NCBI GenBank assembly: GCA_003024785.1
Contig: PUQB01000067.1
Location: 672,598-736,597, forward strand
Source: Selaginella tamariscina
Lineage: Eukaryota > Streptophyta > Lycopodiopsida > Selaginellales > Selaginellaceae
Direction: 5' to 3'
Length of the DNA: 64,000 nucleotides
In this document: piece after piece, positions 12,701 to 23,200 of the stretch
Numbering within the stretch: position 1 is the first letter of the stretch
Layout of the letters: the number at the start of each line of letters is the position of its first letter
Translations under genes and position numbers: made by a program
Notes under the pieces: generated by a model
Told to the model about the DNA's origin: nothing
Seen by the model: the letters and a program-made list of their open reading frames with translations, nothing else
The model's database searches: none

Positions 12701-13980
12701 GTGTCTTGATGATAGGAGAGATTTCTTTATGTGGGATTCTAACTCTTTATTTAATGGTATGTGACCCATTACTTGCTGAATGAACAATCGTGATCTTTAG
12801 TTTTGCATGTGCTGCTCCCAACACCTTGTCATTGAACTTCTTGTATAAGTCCAAATTTATGAGACATGCATTAGCAAGAATCCCATTTCTTCTTTTTATT
12901 TCATACTAACACAAACTACATATCACCAGCTATCTTAGAGTAAAAAGGTACAACATGTATATGGTGTCTTAAGTCAAGTTATTGGCATAAATGTTCAAGA
13001 TAATACAAATTGGAATTTGGTGTTTGATAGACGTATTGTATGCACAAAGGCATGATATACAATATACAAAATATCAAGATTCACATTCTTTATGTAACAT
13101 CCAAACGCAATTACTTTAATTTAATATCTTGCTAATGCAACAAGGTCGCATGTCCTAGCAGTTATGCAAGTAATTAGAAATTTTGTGAATAGCATGGCTA
13201 ACTCAATACCCATAAGAGCTGCACAAAAAAAAAGACATTAGGGAGAATCAAAAGATGATCCCATTAACATACACCCAAGAGTCAATTTGTGAGAAAATCA
13301 ACAAAATCCTAAAGTTATTGAGTGTTTAACCGATTAGCTTGTCCACTTTCAACAGCTTCTCCAAATGTGACAAGTGCATCCATCAAAACAAAAATCTGGG
13401 TTGTCAAGAACATGGTTGAGCTTAGAACATATTGTTAGCGTCTGTACTATGCAAACCAACAACAATTATTGCAAAACTCATTTAAGTATCTTTGTATTAT
13501 TATTTATAAAATAGATTAGCATAAGATTTGCTTTCTAAAGTTGAAGCAAACACCAAAGAGTTGACATAGAGAAATGCAATTACCTATCACATTATTTGTG
13601 ATATTGACACATGGCCATGAACATGGTATGTATAGTAATTTTTCATTAACAATGGCCAAGTGACTCAAACTTCACAATTGAGTCACTTGCCAAGTATTTT
13701 GAGAGTTTGAAAAATCATAAGAAATGATACATTAGAGACATGAAAAATAACAATGAGTACAAATAACTCTTGCACTAAATGGTGATGGACCTAAGTTTAC
13801 TCAAAGTTCACAAGGAATTAACAAGGGAAACCAAAACACAACACCAACATCTTACCCTATCTTCACCATTAGAAACTTCCACTTCATCTTTATCATCAAA
13901 AACTTCTACTTCAAACACTCAATTCTCATTATTTACACCATTAATAAAAAATTTATTACTTCAAATAAACAATTGAAGTG
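9701..13980. other. gene-poor region with decayed reading frames
   Basis: Base composition is more balanced than in the flanking AT-rich DNA and several short frames occur (for example 9769-9999 plus, 10552-10761 minus, 13779-13976 plus). None matches a family I recognise, and no splice-consistent gene could be built. I read the stretch as old mobile-element or pseudogene debris. Confidence 0.4.
11139..11456 (-). CDS. unrecognised hypothetical ORF
   Basis: A 105-codon open frame encoding a charged, helix-prone protein (Leu/Glu/Lys rich, with segments such as ELTIEEMRICVEKLIKHE). Composition is protein-like rather than repetitive. No domain is recognised and no intron-linked neighbours were found. 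It may be part of a degraded transposase gene, given the surrounding debris, or a chance frame. Confidence 0.25.
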   Translation of the reverse strand: MKALEMSYKDEIPIEPYAEILELSQHKVFNQLFHKDIGELTIEEMRICVEKLIKHEITNGGLKGLKHYAKELRDTRFFCEFLSNYVIKNWLNHFCNVAYEEVNKH

Positions 13981-14008
13981 AGAACAAAAACCAGTAATAT
14001 TTGCCTAC

Positions 14009-14260
14009 TTGAGTTTACTAGTTGATAAAGATGTGTTCAAGACAATCGCGCTAGGTTTTCTTACGATAGGACACACACATGAGGATATTGATGCATTCTT
14101 TAGTAAGTTGTCCAGCCTTTCAAAGCGATCAAATAGTTTTACATTGCCACATATAATAAAAATTTTAAGAAGTGTATCTCTTCAAAGGCTACTGCTTCTT
14201 CATGACAAAGAATATGATTTCAAGAGCTACCTACAAGATTACATTCATGACAAGGAATAA
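14009..14260 (+). pseudogene. transposon-associated DUF7869-like fragment
   Basis: The frame contains GFLTIGHTHEDIDAFFSKLS, close to the GHTHEDVDQ.FS motif of the DUF7869 domain that is abundant in mobile-element-like proteins of mosses, lycophytes and some seed plants. The next segment (TLPHIIKILRS) also fits. Only about 60 residues of the domain remain, the start is not credible, and no other domain lies nearby. I call it a relic of a transposable element. Confidence 0.45.
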
Positions 14261-15290
14261 GAGTTGGTGTAGCACAACAAACTATTACAATTATATTTCA
14301 ACATGAGATAATATTCTAATTATACAATATAAAAATGAAGTCAACAAATTTGGTTACTACCCAAAAGACTTGAGATATTTAAATGGGCAACCAATGGAAA
14401 TCTTTTTTATCTTAAGAAAATTTAAAATCAATACCAATTAGAGTGATCAAAGATAATTTTAAGATAATTTAGGGACTTAAAAAGTATATAAGCATTTGGA
14501 GAATTAAGATCCAAAGGTTATAATTAGATTTTGAAAAAGATGCTTGTCAATTTTATAATTTTAACAATAAATGATTGTCATCGTAAAAAACTTTATCAAA
14601 GTTCATAGTAAATTATATAATTAATTTTGACATGCACAAGGTAGAATGAATCACATGAAAAGAGCTAATATAGAATAATTTCAAGAAGACACAGTGATAG
14701 AATAAAATGCTCATTACATAAGCCCTAAAGCATACAAGCCCAAACAACACTTATCACCGTCTAAATTTTTTGACCAAAATACTTATATTTATGTGGAATT
14801 TAAAAAGATTTTAAAACTCATTAGGTTTGTCCAATGTGGCTTGAACAATCCATCGTATTTCTAAAGGATTAATAAGTGCAAGTCCAATAGTACAAACTAA
14901 TGATTCACACATCAACATTAATGATTAATATTCCAAATGGTGGACCAAAAAATGACACAAAGAAAACCCGTATGAAAGAACATAATTGACATTGAAAGTA
15001 TGATCTGAATATAGAAAAGAATTTTAATACTAAATTTGTGATTATAAATCGAATTTCACCAACAAAGGAGAATTCCATCGTCAGAATGACCAAGATTACC
15101 AATGCTCCTCTCATTGTTAAGAAAGTACGTGATTGTCAGTGTTTTAACCAACTAAGCAATTTACTTCCCTTTGCCAATTCTACACCAAGCTTGAAGGCAA
15201 ATGTTGCACAGTCAAATCATCCTAGCCTATCCCAAGACCACGTTCCCATGAAAACGTAGAATGATCCGTCTCTCCCGTATTGAATTTCAA
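14261..15290. other. intergenic DNA, nothing recognised
   Basis: Moderately AT-rich, with short overlapping frames on both strands (for example near 14905-15259) that show no similarity to a known family and no splice context. Confidence 0.5.
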
Positions 15291-15294
15291 ATAT

Positions 15295-15765
15295 TCAAGC
15301 ATATCTGCACCTTCTTAATCCATCAAAAGGACTCTCTTCTCTTTCAGATATAACCAGAGTATCGAACTTCGCTCTGCTAGAGCCGCAGGAAGGGTTTTGT
15401 CTTAAAACCCACTCAAGATGCTCTTTAGCAGCAAGGATCCCATCTGCTAACATTGAGCCATTGCCCTGTCGAAGATAAGAAGCATAGCTCTTCTGTATTG
15501 CTAGGATTTTTCTAGACGTGATGATAATCTTCCCATCTCTTAGTTTCAATGTTATCCAACTCAGGGCATGCGATATGACTTAACCAGTAAACACACTTTG
15601 GAATGAATATTTCTCACCAAGTCCTGCATCATATATCCCCTTGAGATTCATCACTATACAGACTGAATAATCTCTATGCCTTGAACACTTGTAAAACCCG
15701 ATTCTTCATACTGGCCATCAACGGTCACACTCTACTTGTAAAGGGCTCCTTGTAAAGCTTTACAA
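15295..15765 (-). pseudogene. unrecognised protein-like frame, one internal stop
   Basis: Reading the minus strand, a frame of about 150 codons runs from about 15765 to the stop near 15295 with a single in-frame TAA near 15584. The upstream half includes GFYKCSRHRDYSV and LKGIYDAGLG; the downstream half includes GSMLADGILAAKEHLEWVL and SPFDGLRRCRYA. Composition and length look like a real folded domain, but I do not recognise the family. It lies on the same strand as, and about 220 nt beyond, the repeat tail of the PLATZ gene. It could be a lineage-specific exon or a decayed gene. Confidence 0.3.
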
Positions 15766-15988
15766 AGGTTTATCTTTGAGATAACATTAAAAACAATTTA
15801 TACAGAAATACAGAATAAACATTCTAGTTAGAGAGAGAGCATGTATGCAATCCATGACAAACCATACAAGTCAAGCGTATATATAAATAAAATAAGTATT
15901 TCAAAGTATAAGTGTGTGTACGTAAGGAACATGCATGATAAATTCACACCTCTCAACCAAATAACAAATTATTATTAATACATAATTT

Positions 15989-16579
15989 TCAAAACAAAGG
16001 AGCCCTACAAGGATGTGCTTGTTTCCTCTGGTGTTTACATGGTAAATCATGTCGCTGAGTTGATCCGTTTTCCCTTGTAACCGAACCCTTACCATCAGAT
16101 TTTTTCCTTTTGTAACTTGGAGCATGAACTGGATGACCTTTAGCACCACTTGATTCACCTAATTTTCCATGGTTTCCGCTCTTTGGTCTCTGTGGCACAG
16201 AATACTTACCACTAGATTTGTTTCTTTTGCAACTTGGAACAGGTTCTTCTTCATCACTGTCAGGTCTCTTACTTTTGTAACTTGAAACATGGTCTTGATC
16301 ACCTTTGGCACCACTTGATTCACCTAAATTTTCATGGTTTTCACTCTTTGGTCTCAGTAACACACTAGATTTGTTTCTTTTACAACTTGGAACGTGGTCC
16401 TCTTCATCATTGTCAGGTTTCTTCCTTTTGTAACTTGCAACCTGGTCTTGATCACCTTTGGCACCACTCGACTCACCTAATTTTTCATGGTTACTACTCT
16501 TTAGCCTCGGTGGCACAGAATACTTGTCACTGCATTGTTTCTTTTTGCCTTGGAGCATGATCCTCTTCATCACTATCAT
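15989..16579 (-). repeat. out-of-frame Lys/Ser-rich repeat tail behind the PLATZ gene
   Basis: A 196-codon frame made of three to four imperfect repeats of about 50 residues. Each runs roughly DSDEE..VPSCKRNKSS, then RPKSxNHxxLGESSGAKG. Units are basic and Ser/Gly rich, nuclear-tail-like. The frame begins where the PLATZ frame stops. A partial first unit (DDSDEEDHAP) sits in a third frame between them, so two small indels separate the PLATZ domain from its apparent tail. The continuous frame over several units suggests it was translated until recently, most simply as the C terminus of the PLATZ protein. Starting an independent protein at 16579 is the alternative. Confidence 0.6.
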
Positions 16580-17233
16580 CCACTCGAGACGTTCTTTGCT
16601 TTCAATTTGATCTGTTTAATATGATTAACCCACTTTACCATCTCAAGGGTTAGTTCAGATGGTTCATAGTTAACTGGTGCTGCAAGGGTAGACTGTTTAT
16701 CACTTCCATTCTCGATGCACTTATGCTTGCATTTAAAGGAGCAATAGACCCTACCAGCGTTCGCCCTTGCCACAAACTGGTCCCATTCACAAGGCGAGTC
16801 CTTACCCTTGAGTTCCCTCTGGCACCCCAGACAGCAAGGATACTTAGAACTGGGATTAGGGTGAGGCCTGCCAAAGAAACCATAAACATAACTATCGTTG
16901 ATCTTGTAAATCCACACGCCGGAGGGGTCTAGCTTGCTTCCGATGATAGTTGCATCTACAGAAGGAATATTGGACGCCCTCTTGAGACTTAAAACTTCGT
17001 GATTCTTGTGCTCTTCCATGCATATCTCACAACCTAATCATACAATGTAAGACTGTAACACACACACAAACACAAAGCGAGTACATACCATAAGTGAGGC
17101 AAGTTATGCAGAAAAACTTAAACTTAGATTTCAGATTCCCCGCGTCTGCATGTGGTTCACATTGTTGATATAAGATGTTTTCTAATTTAAACAGCTCCTG
17201 AAGCCATACAGGACCCAGCCTCTCGTTTTCCAT
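16576..17233 (-). CDS. PLATZ zinc-binding transcription factor, 2 exons
   Basis: Exons in gene order 17233-17089 and 17033-16576, joined in phase 1, give 200 residues. The zinc ligands fit the PLATZ signature: CEPH, then FCITC, CEIC, and EEHKNHE, i.e. C-x2-H-x13-C-x2-C-x4-C-x2-C-x3-H-x2-H, followed by a second cluster CLGC ... YCSFKC with a longer middle insert than usual. VLSLKRAS and the DPSGVWIYKIN segment match the VLQIRR and DISGVQTYVIN positions of the family. PLATZ proteins bind AT-rich DNA and repress or modulate transcription in the nucleus. The intron is 55 nt. The stop after KNVSSG is probably premature, since repeat-tail sequence continues in another frame. The next genes (17.5-20.8 kb) lie on the same strand with their own starts. 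Confidence 0.88.
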
Positions 17234-17488
17234 CCTTAGGAAAGATCACCCTAATTTTATCTATAAGAAGGGTTTAAATTCCCTTTTTCCTAAAGGTTCA
17301 AAACCCCAGCCGTCGGATCAAGCTGTCGGATGCCATTTAATAGGAGGGTCAACGTATACATAGATTGTACGGAAATCATATTAATCGAACGAACGAAAGA
17401 TACCAGCAGATTACACGAACAAGTCAATTACGAGAATGAATTCTATCATACGTTTTGGCTTCAAGCCGTAAGAAGCCAAAGCTAACAC

Positions 17489-19036
17489 TCAATCCTCTTC
17501 AATCGCCTCTCTTGGCGATGACACCATGTAAGCCTGCAGATTGAACAAGAAGATTTAGATGGTGTGTGTGTTTCTCAGTAAGCATATTAGATCTTGAAAA
17601 GGGAGAATAAGGAAGGGAGAGAGAGAGAGAGAGCATGTGTTCGGATCTATGGGATATAAAATGGACCTTGACATAGGTAGCGTATGGAAGGCTCGTGCTG
17701 ATCTCTTGAGCTGGGAGCTCATCGTACGGATTCTTCAAGAGAACGTCTCCGAACACAGTCTCGTCGTCATCGAGCCACTCATCCTCAAATTCCGAGCCTT
17801 CCAAATCTGAAAAACGGAGTCAACTTATAATATAATATGCTATTATCTAAAACTTGTATATAGTTATTAGAACAACATATTTTCATAACATTTAGAACTC
17901 TTACATACTTATTACATATAAATACACTATTTTCATACTATGTAGTGAAATCATGCATTTACATTATACTTATAAACACGACTAAGAACTTATGTATATA
18001 TACATACTGATTTAAAACCTTACCGGCATGCGTGTGCGTGTGCGCGTGTGTGTGCAAAAGACATGAAAAGCTTGTAAGATTCTTACCGATCTCATCATAC
18101 GCTTCTTCCAAGTCTTTCTGCAATGCCGTCTTGAATCCTTCCTCAAGCGGACAGTCGAGCCTGGTGGAACAAGAATCTTAGTTCTAGTTTCAGAAAATTT
18201 CCAAACGTCAATCGGATACGAGACTAATAAGTGCGCTGGATGAAAAGGATCGTACGGCGCAATACTAATATGTATATTTTTAAGTCTAACGCATGGAAAT
18301 TTAAGATTTCTAGGACGATTAAAGACTATAAAATGTGCAAAACGAAGGAGTGATGAGACCTGATGCACATTCCAATATAATCTTTGCAAGGAACCCGAGA
18401 GGGGCAGGCCATTATTACACCAGCAAGAAAGACGGAACTAAATGCGAAAATCTTGAGACCTGATACACAATTTGCTAAGCAATCCGCAATAAAATGTCGG
18501 CAAAAAGAATAGAATGCGTACGTTCGGATAGAATGTCGAGAAAGAAGATATCGTTAACTGAAGAAAGATTGCGAGAAGACCTACTGCAGAGACCTGATGC
18601 AAATTTGCTGAAATCTTTGCAACAATACGACATCAAACGACAGATCTACATGATCAAATAAAGCAGCGGATATAATCATTGCAACAATCCGAGAAGTAAT
18701 GCACGGCATTTACACAAGATTTCGGCAAGCATTTGTGGCAAAACGATCTAATGCAGAGAAAAGAAACAGATCGGCAACAATGATTGCAAGAACACGATCT
18801 TTGCAATAATCCGAGAAGAAACGCAGGCGATTATAGCATCTAAATGAATCGGAATGGAATCCTTGAGAAAATCATCAAGTAAACAGAAAATCTGCCAAGA
18901 AATCTTACCATTTCCTGCATTCCGCCTTGCAATGCTTGCCGTCGGGAAGAACAGGATACGATCGATCCTGAAGCACCGGATTATCGAGCTTCGCCCGCTT
19001 AAAGCCATGGCGCACCTCCGCTTTGACGAACTCCAT
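17489..19036 (-). CDS. Cys-rich protein with acidic tail, unrecognised family, 5 exons
   Basis: Predicted 154-residue protein. Exons in gene order: 19036-18909, 18437-18360, 18160-18087, 17806-17667, 17533-17489. Every junction has GT and AG and the phases agree (2, 2, 1, 0). The N-terminal part is basic (MEFVKAEVRHGFKRAKLDN). It is followed by a Cys-rich middle, KHCKAECRKC then CPSRVPCKDYIGMCIRLDC, which could bind a metal, and by an acidic helix-forming tail (LEGSEFEDEWLDDDET). No transmembrane segment or signal peptide is evident. I do not recognise the family. Exon 2 is the least certain: it is chosen because it keeps the frame and extends the Cys pattern. Three same-strand neighbours each have their own ATG, so no operon-like link is implied. 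Confidence 0.5.
18440..18860. repeat. degenerate tandem repeat inside intron 1 of the Cys-rich gene
   Basis: Words such as GAGACCTGATGCA, TTTGCTGAAATCTTTGCAA and GCAACAATCCGAGAA recur every 60-90 nt across the intron. The same words occur at the 3' edge of exon 2 (18355-18400). The array looks like old tandem copies of the exon 2/intron 2 junction region that have since diverged. Confidence 0.45.
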
Positions 19037-19122
19037 CGCCCCTGAGAATTTGAAAAATGTAACCCTAGCAGAAAGTAACACAAAAATTCAAATTTAACAA
19101 CGGTAAAACATATGCTTACCCA

Positions 19123-20796
19123 TTACGGAGATTCGTACTCGGCTTCCGTACACGCATCCAGACGCCGAATATCCCTTCTGGAATATCCTTTCTTCTTTGC
19201 AAACCAGCGTATATTTGGAAACCACGCACGATCAGCCTCGGCCATCCACACAAGGCCACGTCCATGTTCGACCTCTTCCCAGCTTACGAACAGGTCCACA
19301 TGGCACCTTAGTTCGGAATATCCCTCGCTTATTGCAACGAACCTCACGCCTTTTCCTCTTGCGAGCTCTATGAAGTCTAGAAATCTGCATGAGTCGCTTA
19401 CTAGAACTATTACTGCAACATGAAGCCACGCAGCCTGTTAAAATGTAGAACATTAATCACGCACAAAATGTCTATACATGTATTACATAAACACAGCACC
19501 GTTAAGAAATGAAAAGGTCGTTGTCTCTTCGTTTCATTGTTCTGGGTATTTTGTGTGGAGTGTGCGTGCGTGCGGGAGAGAGGTGCCGGGGCCGGAAATA
19601 AAGACAAATGAAAATAGACTACATTATCTATCTATATTAACATACAACACACGCCCACACACATATCCACAGGTATGGAATAGAGAGAACTTCCATTAAA
19701 TACAAAAAAAGCTGATGTTTATTGGGTTTATACGTTGCATGCGTGTACAGTTTTAGGTGGATCTCATACATACACTAGACATGCAACATCATGACACAAA
19801 CACATATATATAAGGGGTGTATCTAATGTAATCCATCACACACACAGCAATAATCTATAAGTTTATCTAAACTATACACACACGGAGATAAACACTTACT
19901 TGCCAGAGATGGTTTATGATTGCTGATTCCTGTGCAGTGATAAACAAATGTCTTAATGGCTTCTCAGTTACTAATCTGACCATAAACTTGGCCCTGATAA
20001 GAGCTTTACAGAGAGCATCATTATCCAGAATCCTGGGCATCACAATTTCCCGTAAAGCTGCATGGTATTTCTTCTCTTTATCCGCCATCTCAATGGCATA
20101 TTCGTCTCTCCGCTGCCCACGTTGAATCCTGTTTAGCCTGTGTATTCGTCGTGTTCGTTCTGTTGCATGAACCGTTTTGAAGTGTTTGTACAGTGATTGG
20201 TGGTTTCTTAATGTTCTCCCACAGTAACCACACTTGTATTGATAGTTCTACATAAAGACCACGGTAAAGCGTATATACATAGCATCTATCTGTGTGTAGT
20301 ACATATATATACACTAAAATGAGTACCTCTTCATATTGGCCTGGAAGATCTTGATGCCAATGTGGCTTGAACTGCTGGTCTATGAATTTCTCTTCGTAGT
20401 AAGTTCTGGGCCGATTATCCGTCACAGGCACACGAGGTTCAGCATAAGCAGCTTTGTCTACAACATGCCCAAATACTTCCGCCATGTCTACGACCCTGAA
20501 AATATTTGTGTGTACTATACAGGCATAGCTGTGAATTATGTTACATTCTTTGTTTACCTGAGAGCAGCAACATACGGATCCATGGAAAGGGGCGGTTTGC
20601 TAGTAGTAATGTCCCAAATGATGACTACGCGGCGACCCTTCTCCTCGGTCTGTGCATCCTGTTCATCGTCTTCTGTAATCCTGTTCGCTCCTCATCCGCG
20701 TCTGAATTTGATCCGATTGTGTGTATGAGCGCTACATTTACTCTTGAATCTACCTTCAGCCGCCTGCATTCGATGCCCATCGCCCTCTGTAGCCAT
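19123..20796 (-). CDS. NYN-domain protein with embedded C2H2 finger (paralogue A), 5 exons
   Basis: Intact 328-residue protein. Exons in gene order: 20796-20754, 20672-20558, 20495-20327, 20247-19900, 19434-19123. The NYN (PIN-like RNase) fold starts at RRVVIIWD with Asp35 and ends with VIVLVSDS (Asp239) and DLFVSWEE. Between the first and second strands lies one C2H2 finger, C115-x2-C118-x12-H131-x4-H136, followed by a basic helix (ERTRRIHRLNRIQRGQRR). The NYN position that normally carries the middle acidic residue reads KPLRHLFITAQESAII, with no Asp, so nuclease activity may be lost. A paralogue with all acidic positions lies at 29.6-32.4 kb, and two intron positions and phases are shared. 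A role in RNA binding or cleavage is inferred. The ATG is chosen because a stop lies just upstream in frame. Confidence 0.85.
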
Positions 20797-21160
20797 GACC
20801 ACAGCATTCTCCTTGTCGCCATAGCCATAATCTTGGGTTTAGGTTTCCGTACGGTCCTGTTTTAGTACGGTCCTAGACGCACTTCCCCACGTACATCTTA
20901 ACATGCACAATACATTTGTATGCATGTAAATATACACGATAGCAAGTGAACATTGTGCAACACAAACATACACAGATTCATTTAAGGACGTGCTAACCAA
21001 TTTTGAAATATTTGAATTTTTAAATTTCGAAATTGCGATAAGATATTTCCGTTTGTACACTTTTTTAAATCTGTCCAGAAAGGCAATCATGAGAAGTACC
21101 TGGTTGCTGGATTCACCCTGGGTTAAACAGAGATTAACCCTCCATTTACCGAGCAGGTGA

Positions 21161-22121
21161 GTGGGGAATATAAAGCCTGTCTTGAGGGATTCGCGAAAGG
21201 TTTTTTTTCGCGAGGGATTCTATGGAGGAGATCGGAGTGCCGATTCGGCAAAGCTCTACAAGACGGAGCTATGCCGATCCTGGGAAGAAACCGGCGCCTG
21301 TCGCTACGGCAACAAATGCCAGTTTGCTCATGGCAAGAACGAGCTTCGTCCCGTGAATCGGCATCCGAAGTACAAGACCGAGGTAAGATCTCCTTGTTTC
21401 TCATAAATCTGTCCTCGATCTGTTTTTCCGCATTGTTCTTATTGATTTTCTGGTATATTTCCTCGATATTATCTTATCAATTCCAAGTGTTCCCATGTTC
21501 TTGATTTCTTTCTGTTTCTATTCATATGATTCTATGTAAAATTATCGAGTTTCTGGTAGATTTTCCTTGAGTTCTCGATTTCATCAAAACCTGCACAGTT
21601 TGCTTCATTCCTTCCCAATCCTAAGTCTTCCCTGTTGTTCCAGCATTGTTTTTGTATTCCCCATTCATCGATTTTCTGATAGAATTTTATTGAATCACAA
21701 AAATCTGCGATTTTCGTTTCATATGTTGTTGTTCCGGCAAGAAACTGTCCTCTCCGCATCTGTTTTTGATCTTTCTCAGTTTCTCTTCCAGAGAAGTCGG
21801 TAGATTTCCTTCTTTGCATCCTTCTTTACATCACTAATCGGATTGTTGTCATTATTCATCTTTTCTTCTTCCGGTTCAAAGGAACGAATACTGCATGATT
21901 GAATGCAGATGTGCAGGACATTCTCCGCGAATGGGACATGTCCATACGGAAGACGCTGCCGATTCATACATGCACCGCTGAAAATCCCCGATCCGAAGGC
22001 GCTGGAGAGGCAGAATTTGGCACGGCTACTCAACGAGACGGCAAACAGTCCGAGATCAAGGCTTGCGGTGTTCCGTCGGATCTGTCCGGGGCCCCCCTCG
22101 TCTACTAATCCGACGGACTAG
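21161..22121 (+). CDS. tandem CCCH zinc-finger RNA-binding protein (TTP/C3H14-15 type)
   Basis: Two exons are clear: up to 21382, and 21909-22121, with a 526-nt phase-0 intron. Both fingers have exact C-x8-C-x5-C-x3-H spacing, [20 protein letters not shown] and [20 protein letters not shown]. They are separated by 18 residues and preceded by YKTEL and YKTEM, the arrangement of tristetraprolin-type TZF proteins that bind AU-rich elements and destabilise mRNA. The linker keeps [13 protein letters not shown] as in plant C3H14/C3H15. The C-terminal tail of about 45 residues is short. No ATG opens this frame: it is open back to 21161, after a TGA, so a small upstream exon is likely (a possible donor CAG|GTGAGT at 21156 follows an ATG at 21089). 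The gene is divergent from NYN paralogue A, with starts roughly 300 nt apart. Confidence 0.85.
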
Positions 22122-22715
22122 CTTATTTCTTCACTTGCGGTACGAGCATCATACAATTACTATCACTTCCTAAAACTGCCTCTCCACCGCCAAAATTGGC
22201 GTGGGAAGTAGGGGAAGTGAATCATTGTTCATCATTTACCATACAATGACAGAAAAAATGTTTACTTGGTCGCAAAGCTAACTCCTTCTGACGCTGCAAA
22301 GTTAGTTAGTGACACGCCTAAAGTGATCGCTAAATTTGGCCCCTCATTATTTACATTCATTTCGTATGCGCGTACATATGTACAAATGTGTATATATACC
22401 GCTTATATGTTATAAAAATCCCGACTTATGAGACACGTGTAAATCACGTTTCTAACGGGATGTGTAAAATTACTTTGTAAATCAGAATGTTTTTTTTTCT
22501 TTTCATTTTTTTCCATACACATGCATTGTAACTAGAATATTCACATTTTATTTCATATCCCAAATTTATAGATAGAGAGAGACACACCACATATATATTA
22601 CATAAATACCACTCAGATATTACAAATGTACCTCTGAAATCACATTTAAATTTAACTTCGCATATTCTAAAAGACTTCTTCACATGCTCCAGAATCCCAT
22701 TCCTAACCCCCGGAT
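22122..22715. other. 3' flank of the TZF gene
   Basis: No coding signal. Probable 3' UTR and spacer, ending at the junction with the inverted segment copy. Confidence 0.5.
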
Positions 22716-22829
22716 GGAGCAATTTTAGATGTCACAAGTGTAAGCGAAGGTTTGTTAAGGGAGGGAGAGTCAATAGTAAGCGCTGGCATTTGTTGCTGGT
22801 AACACACGATCCTTGCGAAAAAATCTGAG
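22716..22829 (+). pseudogene. Dof-type zinc-finger fragment (copy 1, inverted)
   Basis: Plus-strand frame CHKCKRRFVKGGRVNSKRWH and on to a stop after DPCEKI. It matches the second Cys pair and the basic KGG arm of the Dof-type ORFs at 48.2 and 58.0 kb. The first Cys pair and the N terminus are absent, cut at the segment boundary. Confidence 0.65.
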
Positions 22830-22860
22830 GAGTGAGCCATTTCTATGCTTTTATCCTCTC

Positions 22861-23200
22861 CTAATAACCTTGTTTTGGTGCAAATATTATAATTAATTCA
22901 TTTAGTACTAAGAATATGATACCACCAAATCCAAAATGTAACTGGTTTCTAACAAAAGAAAGGCCATTTGCATCAGCAATTGGTCTCCCTTCAAAGTCCA
23001 AAAGCAGCTTTTTCTCAAGGCTAAAGCCATCGACATGATTTGTGTATGCCCTACAACTGCTCTCACACTTGTAATTAGCATTGCTTCTTGTAAAATTGGA
23101 GTTAGTAATGGTGAACGTGTGGATTCGAAGGTCATCCTCATTTACTTCAGTCCAAGCAGTAACTGTTGTGTAGACATTGCAGTTAGTTCTGAAGGATTGA
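22861..23200 (-). pseudogene. unrecognised ORF, 5' end replaced by a transposon TIR
   Basis: About 110 codons including NEDDLRIHTFTITNSNFTRS, CESSCRAYTNHVDG and EGRPIADANGLSFV. The same protein is encoded, with frameshifts, at 47.4-47.7 and 57.0-57.4 kb, so the core was once a real exon. The apparent start region (MRMAPQS) lies partly in the terminal inverted repeat of the element at 23201-24149 and is not original. The family is not recognised. CNVYT...C...C spacing hints at disulfide or metal-binding cysteines, but that is speculative. Confidence 0.5.

Noticed and set aside
20625..20828. ORF with MAMATRRMLWSWL as the NYN A start
   Set aside because: It is in a different frame from the NYN domain. 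The ATG at 20796 with an 81-nt intron joins the domain in phase.
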